Source of the DNA: DATEAV01 sp964513155
GTDB taxonomy: Bacteria > Chloroflexota > Anaerolineae > Anaerolineales > E44-bin32
NCBI GenBank assembly: GCA_964513155.1
Contig: CAZEMA010000025.1
Span: forward strand, 1-27,650
DNA length: 27,650 nucleotides
Reading direction: 5' to 3'
The translations under genes and the position numbers were made by a program. The notes beneath the pieces are model-generated. The model saw nothing but the letters and a program-made list of their open reading frames with translations, did not search any database and was not told the DNA's origin. Position 1 is the first letter of the stretch; each line of letters begins with the position of its first letter. This document shows, piece by piece, positions 16,802 to 23,987 of this stretch.

Positions 16802-18001
16802 TCAAGCGGATGGGGACGTGGGAGCAGGCGTGAGGCTGGCCCGCAACTGCGCCAAATGCAGCCGGTCATGCTCGGCGATGACCGAGGCCACCTCGGCCAG
16901 CGTGGTAGGCCCGAGCAATGCATGGCGGGCCGGGCGGGACCAGCCCTCTGGCGGAAGAGCCTCCAGCAGGGCGAGGCTCGACCTGCGGGCTTTGACGAAT
17001 GCAGCGAGGGCATCGCTGGGTGACTGGTGAAGGTAGTCGCGCTCGGTCGCCCACGGGTCGGGATCCACCGCTGGCAGGAACACATCCTGCTCACCCAGGA
17101 TCGCCCGGAAGCGGGGCAAGCTGGCCTCGAGCTCGACGTCTCTCAAGTGGCAGATGATCTCGACCGGCGCCCAGGAGTCAGGCGCTGGCCGGCGGGCCAG
17201 GATTTCCGGCGTGACGCCGTCGCTGGTCGTCAGGAGGGCGGCGAGGTACCCCTGAAGCATCGCCAGGATCGCCGTGGGTTGACGGGCAGATTCTGCGTCC
17301 GCCTGGCCCTCTGCCGCTGGGAACCACGAGGCTACGTCGGCTAGGCCTCCGGATGGATAGGAGCTGCCCGCCTCGCCTCGGATGTGAAATACCGGCATAC
17401 CCAGAGACCTTGCGGGGAGGATGTCATCTTCCAGGTCGTCCCCGACCATTGCCGCCTCCAGGGGCGAGAGTCCCAGGCGACCGCAGACCTCGGCATAGTA
17501 GGCGGGCGAGGGCTTCGAGAAGTGGAACGTGTCGGCCGAGGTGATCAGAGCGTAGGGGTTCTCGCCAGCTGGGACGCCGGCCCAGGCTAACCTCTCTTCA
17601 TTGACGGTCGTGGGGAAGAGGGGCTTGGTGGCGACGGCAACCTCCAGCCCCGCCTGAAAGGCCCAACCCACTAGCTCCTTGGCCTCCGGCAAGCGATTGG
17701 TCAGTTCCCTCAGGTTCGGAAACTGTGTCGCGTAGAACTCTAGGAACAGAGGCAGGAGCACGCCTTCCGTCGTCCCCAGGGGGCCATAGAAGTTGTCGCC
17801 AAAAACCTGGAGGAGAACACGCTCGGGGTCCCGGTTGTTGATCATCGCCTGTGTCGCCTTGAGCAGCGTCGGGATCAGGCGTTGAGCCGGCACGGCGTGG
17901 CTCAGGAAAGCACCCAGCTTCTCCAGGTAGATTGGGAAGAAGCGATCAATATGGGTCTCGAGCAGTGTGTCGTCGAGGTCGAGCAGCAGGGCCTTGATCA
18001 C
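16802..18001 (-). CDS. HAD-family hydrolase fused to a DinB-like domain
   Basis: This 399-residue protein has two parts. Residues 1 to about 225 form a HAD phosphatase: motif I LLLDLDDTLLE (Asp 8 and 10), motif II VAVATKPLF, motif III Lys in HFSKPSP and motif IV MVGDDLEDDILPA. Residues from about 240 to the end form a four-helix DinB/YfiT-like domain with metal-binding His positions in VEIICHLRDVE and EHDRLHLAQL. DinB-type domains often act as thiol-dependent or metal-dependent transferases. The GTG at 18001 is chosen because it overlaps the stop of the upstream gene (GTGA) and begins at the conserved HAD strand. It is the third gene of the efp operon. The substrate is unknown. Confidence 0.88.
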   Translation of the reverse strand: MIKALLLDLDDTLLETHIDRFFPIYLEKLGAFLSHAVPAQRLIPTLLKATQAMINNRDPERVLLQVFGDNFYGPLGTTEGVLLPLFLEFYATQFPNLRELTNRLPEAKELVGWAFQAGLEVAVATKPLFPTTVNEERLAWAGVPAGENPYALITSADTFHFSKPSPAYYAEVCGRLGLSPLEAAMVGDDLEDDILPARSLGMPVFHIRGEAGSSYPSGGLADVASWFPAAEGQADAESARQPTAILAMLQGYLAALLTTSDGVTPEILARRPAPDSWAPVEIICHLRDVELEASLPRFRAILGEQDVFLPAVDPDPWATERDYLHQSPSDALAAFVKARRSSLALLEALPPEGWSRPARHALLGPTTLAEVASVIAEHDRLHLAQLRASLTPAPTSPSA

Positions 18002-18348
18002 GGCTGTGAGTCCGTTTCCGGGGTGGCAATCGACTCGGGCAAAGGCTGGTGACAGAGACCGCAGCCGATCTCGGGCGTCTCGACGGGCTTCAAGGAACGG
18101 GTGCAAGAGGCCGAGATGCGCAGCCGCTTGCCGATGCCCAGCGGTCCGTTGACGACTTGGCCCTCGAGTATCAGGTTGGGGCAGGCGTTGGCCAGGATGA
18201 TACGGGGCACACCGCAGCGCTCGCAGAAACGTGGCGTCCAGAACCTCCCGTCAGCAGCAGGAGTGATGATCCGGCACTCCTGGGTGTGGTGCCCGCGATG
18301 GAAGTCGGCGTAGTAGAAGGGGCACTCGGTGCCCGCGGGAGTACGCAT
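17998..18348 (-). CDS. Small Cys-rich protein, probable zinc binder, function unknown
   Basis: I do not recognise this 116-residue protein. It has eight Cys, including CERC (41-44) and CGLC (96-99), plus a His-rich HRGHHTQEC stretch (about 19-27). This suggests one or two metal sites of zinc-ribbon type, not an enzyme active site. No signal peptide or membrane segment is visible. The ATG at 18348 has GGAG about 11 nt upstream and follows efp by 35 nt. Its stop overlaps the GTG of the HAD-DinB gene, so the two are translationally coupled and may act together. Nucleic-acid binding is one possibility but is inference only. Confidence 0.75.
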   Translation of the reverse strand: MRTPAGTECPFYYADFHRGHHTQECRIITPAADGRFWTPRFCERCGVPRIILANACPNLILEGQVVNGPLGIGKRLRISASCTRSLKPVETPEIGCGLCHQPLPESIATPETDSQP

Positions 18349-18383
18349 GCTGGATCGCGCTCCAGGACGGGGTAGGGAGTGGA

Positions 18384-18941
18384 TCAGACGCGCGTGATGT
18401 ACGCGCCGTTGCGGGTGTCGACGCGGATCCTGTCCCCCTCGGCAACGAACAGGGGGACTTGAACCCGCAGCCCGGTCTGGGTCGTCACGGTCTTGTTGGC
18501 GCCTGTGGCCGTGTCGCCCCTGACCGCGACTTCGGCCCTGGCGACCTTCATATCCACCGAAGTGGGCAGCTCAATATCGATGGGGTCGTCGTTGTACAGG
18601 GTGAGCTTCACCTCCAGCCCCTCGGTCAGGTAGTTGACCGCGTCCCCCAGGATAGCATTGCTGACACCGGGCTGCTCGAAGGTCTGGGTGTCCATGAAGT
18701 AGTACAGGTTGCCGTCGTTGTACAGGTATTGGACGGTGTGGTGGTCCAGGCGCACGTCCCGGACGCGATCCCCAGACTGGAACGTCTTCTCAGTCACGGC
18801 ACCGGTACGGAGGTCGCGGACCTTGGTGCGGATGCTGGCGTTGCCGCGGCCGGGCTTGTGATGCGAGTACTCGAGAACCTTGTACAGGTTGTCATCGAGT
18901 TCGAAAGTCACACCCTTGCGAAGATCATTGACATCGATCAC
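18384..18941 (-). CDS. efp: Translation elongation factor P
   Basis: EF-P binds the ribosome between the P and E sites and relieves stalling at polyproline. The 185-residue protein has all three beta domains: the N-terminal KOW-like domain, the middle domain with VQYLYNDGNLYYFMDTQTFEQ, and the C-terminal domain ending VPLFVAEGDRIRVDTRNGAY. The loop that touches the P-site tRNA reads HKPGRGNA, with Arg 32 where E. coli has the modified Lys 34. The GTG at 18941 gives the family length and has GAGG 10 nt upstream; the longer open frame would begin inside the promoter. It is first in an operon with the Cys-rich and HAD-DinB genes. Confidence 0.97.
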   Translation of the reverse strand: MIDVNDLRKGVTFELDDNLYKVLEYSHHKPGRGNASIRTKVRDLRTGAVTEKTFQSGDRVRDVRLDHHTVQYLYNDGNLYYFMDTQTFEQPGVSNAILGDAVNYLTEGLEVKLTLYNDDPIDIELPTSVDMKVARAEVAVRGDTATGANKTVTTQTGLRVQVPLFVAEGDRIRVDTRNGAYITRV

Positions 18942-18974
18942 GGGTACTGTCCTCACGGTCAGGATTGGCGAGCT

Positions 18975-19004
18975 ATTATATCGCCTCCGGACAACGGTCG
19001 TCAA
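18975..19004 (-). promoter_or_regulatory. Sigma-70 promoter of the efp operon
   Basis: On the minus strand TTGACG (19004-18999) and TATAAT (18980-18975) are 18 nt apart. The leader to the GTG at 18941 would be about 27 nt and contains GAGG. Confidence 0.85.
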
Positions 19005-19066
19005 TTCCCGAGGCTCCAGCTCCTTCAGGTCCCTGAGGCCCCGCCGGGGTGACCTGGACCCTCGCC

Positions 19067-19684
19067 TTACGACTTCTCGGCGAACCGCTCAAGAAAGCTC
19101 CGGGCAGCCTTCCTGGTGCGCGGGCTGACCGCCTCCTTCTGTTGCTGCACGAAGTCGAGGATCTGCTTCTTGTCCTTCGCCTGGTCAAAGTACTCGGCAA
19201 AGGACTCGATGGCGTATCCCTTGATGAGATCCTTCCGGCTCTGGTCGAAGTGTGTGCCGTCGATGCTGAGCAACTTCTCGGTGATCCGCGGCTCGAGCGG
19301 GGGCATGGCCTTGGCGATCCTGCCCGAAAGCCCGGCGACGTGGGCCGCCACGGCGATGCTCTCATCGTCTAGCAGCCTATAGTAGGCGTTGAATGCCTTC
19401 TGAAAGCGGCCGCCTGTCTCGACGATAGCCAATTCGGCGAGGATGTGGATCGCGGGGTACTTCGAGTGACTATTACCGCCCTTCAGCAGGCGTGCCAGGT
19501 CATCCCATCTTGTCAGGAGAGCCTCGGGGTGTTGCTGGGCCAGGAGCATCAGGGATCGGAAGGCGTGATTGCGGACCTTCTCGTCCTTATTCTCAGGGGC
19601 AATAGCAGCCAGGAGTTGGTCGAGTGCCGCGTTATCCTTAAGCGCGTTCCGGACCGACGACGTGACGCTCTGAGTCCTGGCCAT
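19067..19684 (-). CDS. HEAT-repeat-like helical protein, function unknown
   Basis: This 205-residue, largely alpha-helical protein has successive helix pairs resembling HEAT/ARM repeats: VRNHAFRSLMLLAQQHPEAL, KYPAIHILAELAIVE and SIAVAAHVAGLSGRIAKAMP. It ends in a basic helix (RTRKAARSFLERFAEKS). No catalytic motif, signal peptide or membrane span is visible. The ATG at 19684 is chosen for GGGAGG 6 nt upstream; the frame stays open to 19852 but without a start signal. It precedes efp on the same strand, yet efp has its own strong promoter in the short gap. Such proteins usually act as protein-protein scaffolds. Confidence 0.8.
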   Translation of the reverse strand: MARTQSVTSSVRNALKDNAALDQLLAAIAPENKDEKVRNHAFRSLMLLAQQHPEALLTRWDDLARLLKGGNSHSKYPAIHILAELAIVETGGRFQKAFNAYYRLLDDESIAVAAHVAGLSGRIAKAMPPLEPRITEKLLSIDGTHFDQSRKDLIKGYAIESFAEYFDQAKDKKQILDFVQQQKEAVSPRTRKAARSFLERFAEKS

Positions 19685-19733
19685 CTGCAACCTCCCGATC
19701 GCTGAACAGCCGATGAGCATCCCCGATGGACCC

Positions 19734-19759
19734 CGAATCCTACTGATCGCTAGGATTCG
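19734..19759. repeat. Perfect inverted repeat upstream of the HEAT-like gene
   Basis: CGAATCCTA (19734-19742) and TAGGATTCG (19751-19759) form a perfect 9-bp inverted repeat around an 8-nt spacer, 50 nt upstream of the ATG at 19684. It is more AT-rich than its surroundings. No T-run follows on either strand, so an operator or cruciform is likelier than a terminator. On the minus strand one arm includes TAGGAT, a possible -10. Confidence 0.5.
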
Positions 19760-19779
19760 TCCGCGCTCGTTTTGGACCG

Positions 19780-19826
19780 CCGATGTCCCTGGCTTGTGAC
19801 CGAACCGACGTCCCCGGCTTGGGTCG
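19780..19826. repeat. Imperfect tandem direct repeat, 25-bp period
   Basis: Two copies starting with CCGAYGTCCCYGGCTTG (19780 and 19805) match at 17 of 21 positions. The 25-bp spacing is not a multiple of three, arguing against coding origin. They lie between the dinG 3' end and the inverted repeat at 19734. Confidence 0.4.
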
Positions 19827-19937
19827 TCGGGGAGCCTGTCTATTTCGCCCAATGCGCCTCGGCAAGGTTCGACATTCCTTCGCCTGCGCGGTTGGCCAAG
19901 TCAGCCCGATGCGGCGCGCCCCTCGCGGGCATTTGGC

Positions 19938-22727
19938 CTAGGCACCCAGCCAGCGTGCGGCGGCGGAGGGCAGATCGGCCAGCGGCCCGACCTTCACCGT
20001 GCACTGCGGAAGGGAATCGACAAAGGCCCGGCCGTACTGCTTGCTCAGGATGCGCCGGTCGAAAGTGGCCACCACGCCGCGGTCAGAACGAGTGCGGATC
20101 AGGCGGCCGAAGCCCTGGCGAAAGCGCAGGATCGCCTCGGGTAAGGAATACTCGGCAAACGGGGATTCGTAGGTCTCGGACCGGGCGGCGACGATCGGGT
20201 CGCTGGGGACGTCGAAGGGCAATCGGATGATCGCCAGCACGGACAGGGCCTCTCCGGGGACATCGACGCCCTCCCAGAAGGACCGCGTTCCCAACAGGAC
20301 TGCTTGCTCTGTAGTGCGAAAGCTCTCCAGGAGGGAGTGCGGCGAAGCGCCCTCGCCTTGCTCGAACACCAGAATACCCTCGGCGGCCAGGGGGTCTGAA
20401 ATCGCCTTCGACGTGCGGCGGAGCTGATCGTAGGAGGTGAAGAGGGCGAGCGTACGGCCATGAGTGGCCTTACATAAGCGCAGCAGTCCTCGCTCGACTG
20501 CGTGCTGATACTCCTGGCGTTCGTTGGGTTCCGGGATGTCGTTGACGAGAAAGAGCAGGGTGGAGGACTCGTAGTCGAAAGGAGAACCCAAGGCCAATTC
20601 GTCGGCGTCGTCGGCGCGGAGACGGCGACGGAGATAGTCGAACTCGCCCGCTGTCGTCAACGTGGCCGAGGTCATGATCACCGAGTCCTTCTCGCGCCAC
20701 AGGAAACGCTCGACAAGGGGCCCAACTTCCAGCGGGGCGGCGTGCAGCGACACCCGGCCCTGGAAGATGCTCGCTTCGGCCCAGTAGATGGTCTGAGCCT
20801 CGGGCTCAAAGACCATGTTCTCGAGATTGGTAAAGATCTCCTGGAGGTCGCGCGAGGCACTGCGCAGCGTCAGGGCAAGGTCCTCGGCGGCGCCCTCTTC
20901 ACTCTCGCCAACCCCGGCCAACGCCTCGGCCAGCTCGTCCAGCGTAGTGACAATCTTCGACAGCGGTTGGCGCAAGTCCTCCCAGGCGGCCTCGATTGCG
21001 CCCCAATCCGGCAGCGTGCGGGTGGCTGGCACGATGCGGACTTGCTGGCCGTAGGGGCCGAGCTCCTTGTCGTCGCGCGCTCGGGTGAGAAAAGCGGATA
21101 TGGCGTCGAAGAACCGTTGCGTCAGCTGACTGCCATCGTTCACCCAGTCTGTGGCCAGCGCGACGCCCTTGGCTACCTGTGCCGAGGTCTCGGGAGTTAG
21201 CTGGCTTCGGGCTGCGCCGAGGACCGAGGTGAGAAGGCCTCCGGGGCCGCCCAGATCTCTGAGCAAGCGGTCGGTGTCTGCCTGGGTGACGTGGAACGAA
21301 AGGCCGTTGGTGACCGCGTCCTCCAGGTGGTGCGCCTCGTCGACGATCAGGTAGCGGTAGTCGGGGATGACGCGGTTCCCGGTGGCGATGTCGGCCAAGA
21401 GCAGAGCGTGATTGACAATGACAACGTGAGCCGCCTCGGCAGCCTGGCGGGACTTGTAGTATGGGCAAGCGCCGCCGGTGTGGACCAGGCAGGCGTCGCC
21501 GGAACAGTCTTCGCTCTCGGCCGAGAGGCGGGACCACGCGGCGAGCTCGCCGGGGCCCGGCAGGTTGATTTCCCCGCGGTCTCCCGATCCACCCGCCTCC
21601 AGCCAAACGAGGACCTTGGCCAGCACGCGGATCTCCTCCGGCGTTCGGGGAGCGAGTCGGCGAAGAGCAGCCAGGCGGCGCGGGCAAAGGTAGTTGCCGC
21701 GGCCTTTCAGGACGGCGGCCTGGTAGTCGGTCTCCAGGATCCGGCACAAGTCCGGGATGTCTTTGTGAATGAGCTGATCCTGGAGGTTGATGGTATTGGT
21801 AGAGATGACAACGCGCTGCCCGTTCTGGGCGGCCCAGGCGAAGGCCGGGACCAGATAGGCCATCGACTTGCCCGTTCCGGTGCCGGCCTCCACGAGCAGA
21901 TGGTGGCCGGAGGACAGAGAGTCGGCCACGGCGCGCAGCATCGTGACCTGCTGTGGCCGGTGCTCATACTCCGAGAAGCGCTTGGCGAGGGGCCCGCCGG
22001 GCTCGAGGACGGCGGCCAGATCCTCTGAGTTCAGCGACTGGATCTCTTGCGCCGGCTTGAGGGGCTCGACCTCGCCGGATGGTCGCTCGAAGGCGACGGG
22101 CTGCTTCTTGGGCCCCAGAGCGGAAGCCCCTTCGTTTCGCAGACGTGCGCGTAAGGTTTCCTCGAAGACCCAGCCGCCGCCCCATTCGATCTCGGCTCCC
22201 AGGCGGACGATCTCTTCTATGACTGCAAGGGGAAGTTGTCGCGCCTGGGCGACGAGCTTCAGGTAGACATGCATCGTCGTGCGGGCATCGTCCAGGGCCC
22301 GATGGGAGGAACGCACAGGGACACCCAACGCGCTAGCCAGGGCGCCCAGGCGATAACGGCTCGCCGAGGGGAGCAGGACGGAGGCCAGGTCGAAGGTGTC
22401 GACGGTCTGGTTGAGGTCGAAGAGACCCTTGCGCCGGAGGAAGGCCAGGTCAAAGCGGACGCTATGACCCAGGATGGGGAGATCGCCCGCGCGACTCTCG
22501 AGCTCGCCCAGGACCTGCGACAGGCGCGGCGCGTCGGCCAGCATGTCATCCGTGATTCCGGTGAGTTGGGTGATGAAACCAGGCAGCGGCCTACCTGGGT
22601 TGACGAGCGTGGTCCACTCGTCCTCCACCCGATTGCCGCGGAAACGAACGGCGCCGATCTCGATCACGGCGTCGCGGATCGGATCCAGCCCGGTCGTTTC
22701 CAGGTCGAGCGCGATGAGCGTCTGCAT
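19938..22727 (-). CDS. dinG: DinG-type helicase with N-terminal DEDDh exonuclease domain
   Basis: This protein of about 929 residues has an N-terminal 3'-5' exonuclease domain with DLETTG (Asp 8, Glu 10), GHSVRFDLAFL and HRALDDA, so all DEDDh residues are present. An XPD/DinG superfamily 2 helicase follows: Walker A EAGTGTGKS (about 279), DEAH (about 463) and the C-terminal GFGRLIRTRSDRG motif. Cys in NYLCPRR, DCSGDAC and GACPYY fit the four ligands of the XPD-type iron-sulfur cluster. It is predicted to unwind R-loops or damaged forks and degrade 3' ends. The ATG at 22727 fits the domain boundary but has no ribosome binding site; an in-frame TTG at 22775 is the alternative. Confidence 0.93.
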   Translation of the reverse strand: MQTLIALDLETTGLDPIRDAVIEIGAVRFRGNRVEDEWTTLVNPGRPLPGFITQLTGITDDMLADAPRLSQVLGELESRAGDLPILGHSVRFDLAFLRRKGLFDLNQTVDTFDLASVLLPSASRYRLGALASALGVPVRSSHRALDDARTTMHVYLKLVAQARQLPLAVIEEIVRLGAEIEWGGGWVFEETLRARLRNEGASALGPKKQPVAFERPSGEVEPLKPAQEIQSLNSEDLAAVLEPGGPLAKRFSEYEHRPQQVTMLRAVADSLSSGHHLLVEAGTGTGKSMAYLVPAFAWAAQNGQRVVISTNTINLQDQLIHKDIPDLCRILETDYQAAVLKGRGNYLCPRRLAALRRLAPRTPEEIRVLAKVLVWLEAGGSGDRGEINLPGPGELAAWSRLSAESEDCSGDACLVHTGGACPYYKSRQAAEAAHVVIVNHALLLADIATGNRVIPDYRYLIVDEAHHLEDAVTNGLSFHVTQADTDRLLRDLGGPGGLLTSVLGAARSQLTPETSAQVAKGVALATDWVNDGSQLTQRFFDAISAFLTRARDDKELGPYGQQVRIVPATRTLPDWGAIEAAWEDLRQPLSKIVTTLDELAEALAGVGESEEGAAEDLALTLRSASRDLQEIFTNLENMVFEPEAQTIYWAEASIFQGRVSLHAAPLEVGPLVERFLWREKDSVIMTSATLTTAGEFDYLRRRLRADDADELALGSPFDYESSTLLFLVNDIPEPNERQEYQHAVERGLLRLCKATHGRTLALFTSYDQLRRTSKAISDPLAAEGILVFEQGEGASPHSLLESFRTTEQAVLLGTRSFWEGVDVPGEALSVLAIIRLPFDVPSDPIVAARSETYESPFAEYSLPEAILRFRQGFGRLIRTRSDRGVVATFDRRILSKQYGRAFVDSLPQCTVKVGPLADLPSAAARWLGA

Positions 22728-22820
22728 GTGCTGGTTGAGGATCGCCCAATCCTGCGCGTGGGAAAGGCGTGTCAAAGCCTCGAGGAGGCGGCTGGCAGCC
22801 TCTGAGAAACCGACGGCGGC

Positions 22821-22829
22821 ATTATATCA
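22821..22829 (-). promoter_or_regulatory. Extended -10 promoter of dinG
   Basis: On the minus strand TGA followed by a perfect TATAAT (22826-22821) forms an extended -10. No consensus -35 is present at 17-18 nt. The leader to the ATG at 22727 would be about 87 nt, or about 40 nt to the TTG at 22775. Confidence 0.7.
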
Positions 22830-22962
22830 TCGGGCTTCGCGTGTGCTGGAGAGGCGGAGGGTGGGCGGGGGAGCCTGCCGCGTGGCCTGGGCCGGGCGAA
22901 ACCCGGCGGGCGTGCTGGTTACCCCCACGGGTCCACGTTCATACGGCCGGGTCGGGCTCAGG

Positions 22963-22971
22963 TGCTATACT
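22963..22971 (+). promoter_or_regulatory. Extended -10 promoter of the moxR operon
   Basis: TGC followed by TATACT (22966-22971) is an extended -10 about 38 nt upstream of the moxR ATG. No clear -35 is seen. It diverges from the dinG promoter about 135 bp away. Confidence 0.6.
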
Positions 22972-23008
22972 TGCGCCTGGCGGGCTGCGAGAAAGGTCGG
23001 AGCGGAGA

Positions 23009-23944
23009 ATGATCCTGGAGACCGCGCGCAGGCTACGGGAGAACGTTCAAAGAGTCATCGTCGGTAAGGGCGAGGTCATCGATCTCGTCCTGGCTGCGGT
23101 GATGTGCGAGGGGCACATCCTCCTCGATGACGTGCCGGGAATCGGCAAGACGACGCTGGCCCGGGCGCTGGCGGTCTCGCTCGGATGCAGCTTCTCACGA
23201 ATCCAATTCACCCCGGATCTGCTCCCCTCGGATGTGACCGGAATCAACTGGTTCAACCAGAAGACGCAATCGTTCGAGTATCGACCAGGGCCTGTGATGA
23301 GCCAGATCCTCCTGGCGGACGAGATCAACCGGGCCACTCCCCGCACGCAATCGGCGCTTCTGGAGGCAATGCAGGAGCGCCAGGTTACGGTCGATGGCGT
23401 GACCCGGCGGCTGCCAAGGCCGTTTCTCGTCCTCGCCACGCAGAACCCGGTAGAGCTCGAAGGGACGTTCCCGCTGCCTGAAGCGCAGCTCGATCGCTTC
23501 CTGGTTCAGGTTCGGATCGGCTATCCGAACCAGGTCGAAGAGGCGGAGATCCTCATCCGTTTCGGCGCCGGGGATCCTCTCGAAGATCTGCGGTCGGTCG
23601 CGACGCCTGAGGAGATCGCCGAGCTGCAGCATTTGCGGCGGAAGGTTCGCGTTGAAGACTCGCTGCGGGCGTACACGGTCGCAGTAGCTAGGGCCACGAG
23701 GGCGCATCCGGATATCAGCCTTGGGGCCAGCCCCAGGGCGACACTGGGGCTCTTCCAAACCGCTCAGGCATGGGCCGCCATCCAGGGACGGGACTACGTG
23801 TTGCCGGATGACATCAAGAGGATGGCGCCTCACGTGCTGACTCATCGTCTGATCATCGCCCCTCAGGCACAGCTTCGGGGAAGGGAGCCCTCTGAGCTCA
23901 TCGCCGACATCGTCGCCGAAGTGCCTGTTCCAGTAGAAGGGTAG
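23009..23944 (+). CDS. MoxR family AAA+ ATPase
   Basis: MoxR ATPases act as chaperones, often preparing metal- or vWA-domain proteins. The 311-residue protein has Walker A DVPGIGKTT (41-49), Walker B ILLADEINRA (about 100-109), LLEAMQERQVT, and sensor region LATQNPVELEGTFPLPEAQ, all hallmarks of the MoxR group. The ATG at 23009 is preceded by GGAG at 6-nt spacing. It is first in a plus-strand operon with a DUF58 protein (vWA-like) and a DUF4129 membrane protein, the usual partners. The client is probably the DUF58 protein, by analogy with other loci. Confidence 0.95.
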   Translation: MILETARRLRENVQRVIVGKGEVIDLVLAAVMCEGHILLDDVPGIGKTTLARALAVSLGCSFSRIQFTPDLLPSDVTGINWFNQKTQSFEYRPGPVMSQILLADEINRATPRTQSALLEAMQERQVTVDGVTRRLPRPFLVLATQNPVELEGTFPLPEAQLDRFLVQVRIGYPNQVEEAEILIRFGAGDPLEDLRSVATPEEIAELQHLRRKVRVEDSLRAYTVAVARATRAHPDISLGASPRATLGLFQTAQAWAAIQGRDYVLPDDIKRMAPHVLTHRLIIAPQAQLRGREPSELIADIVAEVPVPVEG

Positions 23945-23987
23945 GCCGCTGAAAAGCTCGAGGAGCGAGAGCTGGGTCCGGCTTGCC

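Noticed and set aside
22891..22907. GCCGGG-CGAAA-CCCGGC hairpin between dinG and moxR as a terminator
   Set aside because: The flanking genes diverge, so no transcript ends here, and there is no T-run.
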